The notes beneath the pieces are model-generated. The model searched no databases. It worked only from the letters and a program-made list of their open reading frames with translations, and had not been told where the DNA came from. Positions 63,349 through 64,000 of a DNA stretch of 64,000 nt are shown one piece after another. Every line of letters begins with the position of its first letter. Position 1 is the stretch's first letter. This stretch comes from Planctomycetales bacterium (lineage in GTDB: Bacteria; Planctomycetota; Planctomycetia; Planctomycetales; Planctomycetaceae). The translations under genes were made by a program, and so were the position numbers. The DNA lies in NCBI GenBank assembly GCA_028285345.1, contig JANQPT010000031.1:1-64000 (forward strand). The letters run 5' to 3'.

Positions 63349-64000
63349 ATGACCGATGTTCCCCCAGGTTACCACGGCCGCTACTTGCGAGTGGAACTCT
63401 CCACGCGCCGCGCATCGGACGTGCCGATCCCTCCGGACGTGCTGCGGCGATTTATAGGTGGGAGCGGTCTGGGAACCTGGATTCTGCTGCAAGAGACCCC
63501 CGACGGGATCGACCCGTACGCGGAGTCGGCACCGCTGCTGTTTGTATTCAGCCCGCTGGTCGGCAGTCCGCTCACGACTTCGGCGAAATTTGTCGTGCTG
63601 GCCAAATCGCCGCTGACTGAGCGGATCAATGACTCTCTCTCCTCGTCCCATTTTGCGATCGCTGGCAAAAAGACGGGATACGATGCCATTGTGGTCGTCG
63701 GAATCGCCGACGAACCGACTTGTCTCGTGATCGATGAGAACGGGGTGCGTTACGAATCCGCGGGGGAAGCATGGGGCTTGAGCAGTGCGGCGGCAACGGA
63801 AGTCTTGAAACGCCAGCTTGGTGCCGGGTTTCGCTACGCAGCAATTGGGCCGGCGGGAGAGAATCTCGTCCGCTACGCCACCATTTCACACGACGGCCGT
63901 CATGCGGGCCGGGGCGGGATGGGCGCCGTCATGGGCTCGAAGCGGCTCAAAGCCGTTGCCGTGCGGGGCGAGGCGACCGTCTCGTATCACGATGCGAACG
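63349..64000 (+). CDS. Aldehyde ferredoxin oxidoreductase-like protein, N-terminal part
   Basis: Runs off the right edge; 217 residues are visible. It begins GYHGRYLRVELSTRRASDVPI and has FIGGSGLGTWILL, the SPLTTSAKFVVLAKSPL stretch, AAIGPAGENLVRYATI and RGGMGAVMGSKRLKAVAV, the family's N-terminal (AOR_N) signature that binds the tungstopterin. These enzymes oxidise aldehydes to acids with ferredoxin as acceptor. ATG at 63349 with GGAAC upstream. It follows a MoaD-like gene by 19 bases. Confidence 0.87.
   Translation, partial: MTDVPPGYHGRYLRVELSTRRASDVPIPPDVLRRFIGGSGLGTWILLQETPDGIDPYAESAPLLFVFSPLVGSPLTTSAKFVVLAKSPLTERINDSLSSSHFAIAGKKTGYDAIVVVGIADEPTCLVIDENGVRYESAGEAWGLSSAAATEVLKRQLGAGFRYAAIGPAGENLVRYATISHDGRHAGRGGMGAVMGSKRLKAVAVRGEATVSYHDAN

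Overview
The window looks like a chromosomal segment of a planctomycete (phylum Planctomycetota, probably order Planctomycetales). This is inferred from the gene families: a secreted DUF1080 protein, a very large secreted dehydrogenase/HEAT/cytochrome c protein of the planctomycete type, several one-heme CxxCH proteins, a GldA/F/G-like ABC operon, a peptidase M56 fused to carboxypeptidase-regulatory modules, and many palindromic intergenic repeats. G+C is moderately high and coding strands alternate often. No plasmid, phage or CRISPR locus is visible.

Layout. 0-9 kb: DUF1080 protein, YeeZ-like atypical SDR, EPSP synthase (aroA), small membrane proteins and the 1008-residue dehydrogenase-like cytochrome. 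9-18 kb: a Rieske-PSP1 fusion, citrate synthase with a GT39-like membrane glycosyltransferase, an A/T-richer FAD monooxygenase, GDP-mannose dehydratase, DUF2062 and PfkB proteins. 18-29 kb: a Cys-rich secreted protein, a cytochrome c lipoprotein, a trypsin-like protease, a large secreted protein, an Rrf2 regulator, a sigma factor with a probable membrane partner, and the Gld-like operon. 28.8-30.0 kb: a dead IS110-family element with 27-bp terminal inverted repeats. 30-40 kb: Tat-exported aldo/keto reductase, radical SAM protein, Nudix hydrolase, FabI, NAD(P)H-hydrate dehydratase, Ycf46-like AAA ATPase, a purM remnant and tRNA-Thr(CGU). 40-49 kb: LRR protein, MFS transporter, CxxCH protein, SUI1/YciH factor, and an HDOD protein coupled to a hybrid histidine kinase. 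49-52 kb: a compact minus-strand cassette of a short Tat-type peptide, a PqqD-like protein and an HPr-kinase-like/nucleotidyltransferase fusion. 52-64 kb: PRPP synthetase, CoA-binding protein, a second sigma factor, BlaI/M56 pair, HrpA helicase, and a MoaD-like protein followed by the start of an aldehyde ferredoxin oxidoreductase.

The most interesting system is the 49.1-51.8 kb cassette. A Tat-like peptide precursor, a stand-alone PqqD/RRE-like protein and an HprK-like kinase fused to an NTP_transf_5-type nucleotidyltransferase together look like a peptide-modification pathway. No cyclase, protease or dedicated exporter is nearby. The second is the fusion of a Rieske domain to a PSP1 (YaaT/RicT-like) domain ending in a C-x4-C-x4-C tail.

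The intergenic DNA is rich in repeats. There is a string of perfect hairpins at 10.2-10.4 kb with a decayed copy at 13.4 kb. A perfect 25-bp GA-rich inverted repeat lies at 31.6-31.7 kb, with a related one at 32.65-32.72 kb that supplies the C-termini of two convergent genes. Short 'cacagaggacacagag'/'acacggat' motifs occur at several sites. All functional assignments come from reading motifs by eye; no database search was run.
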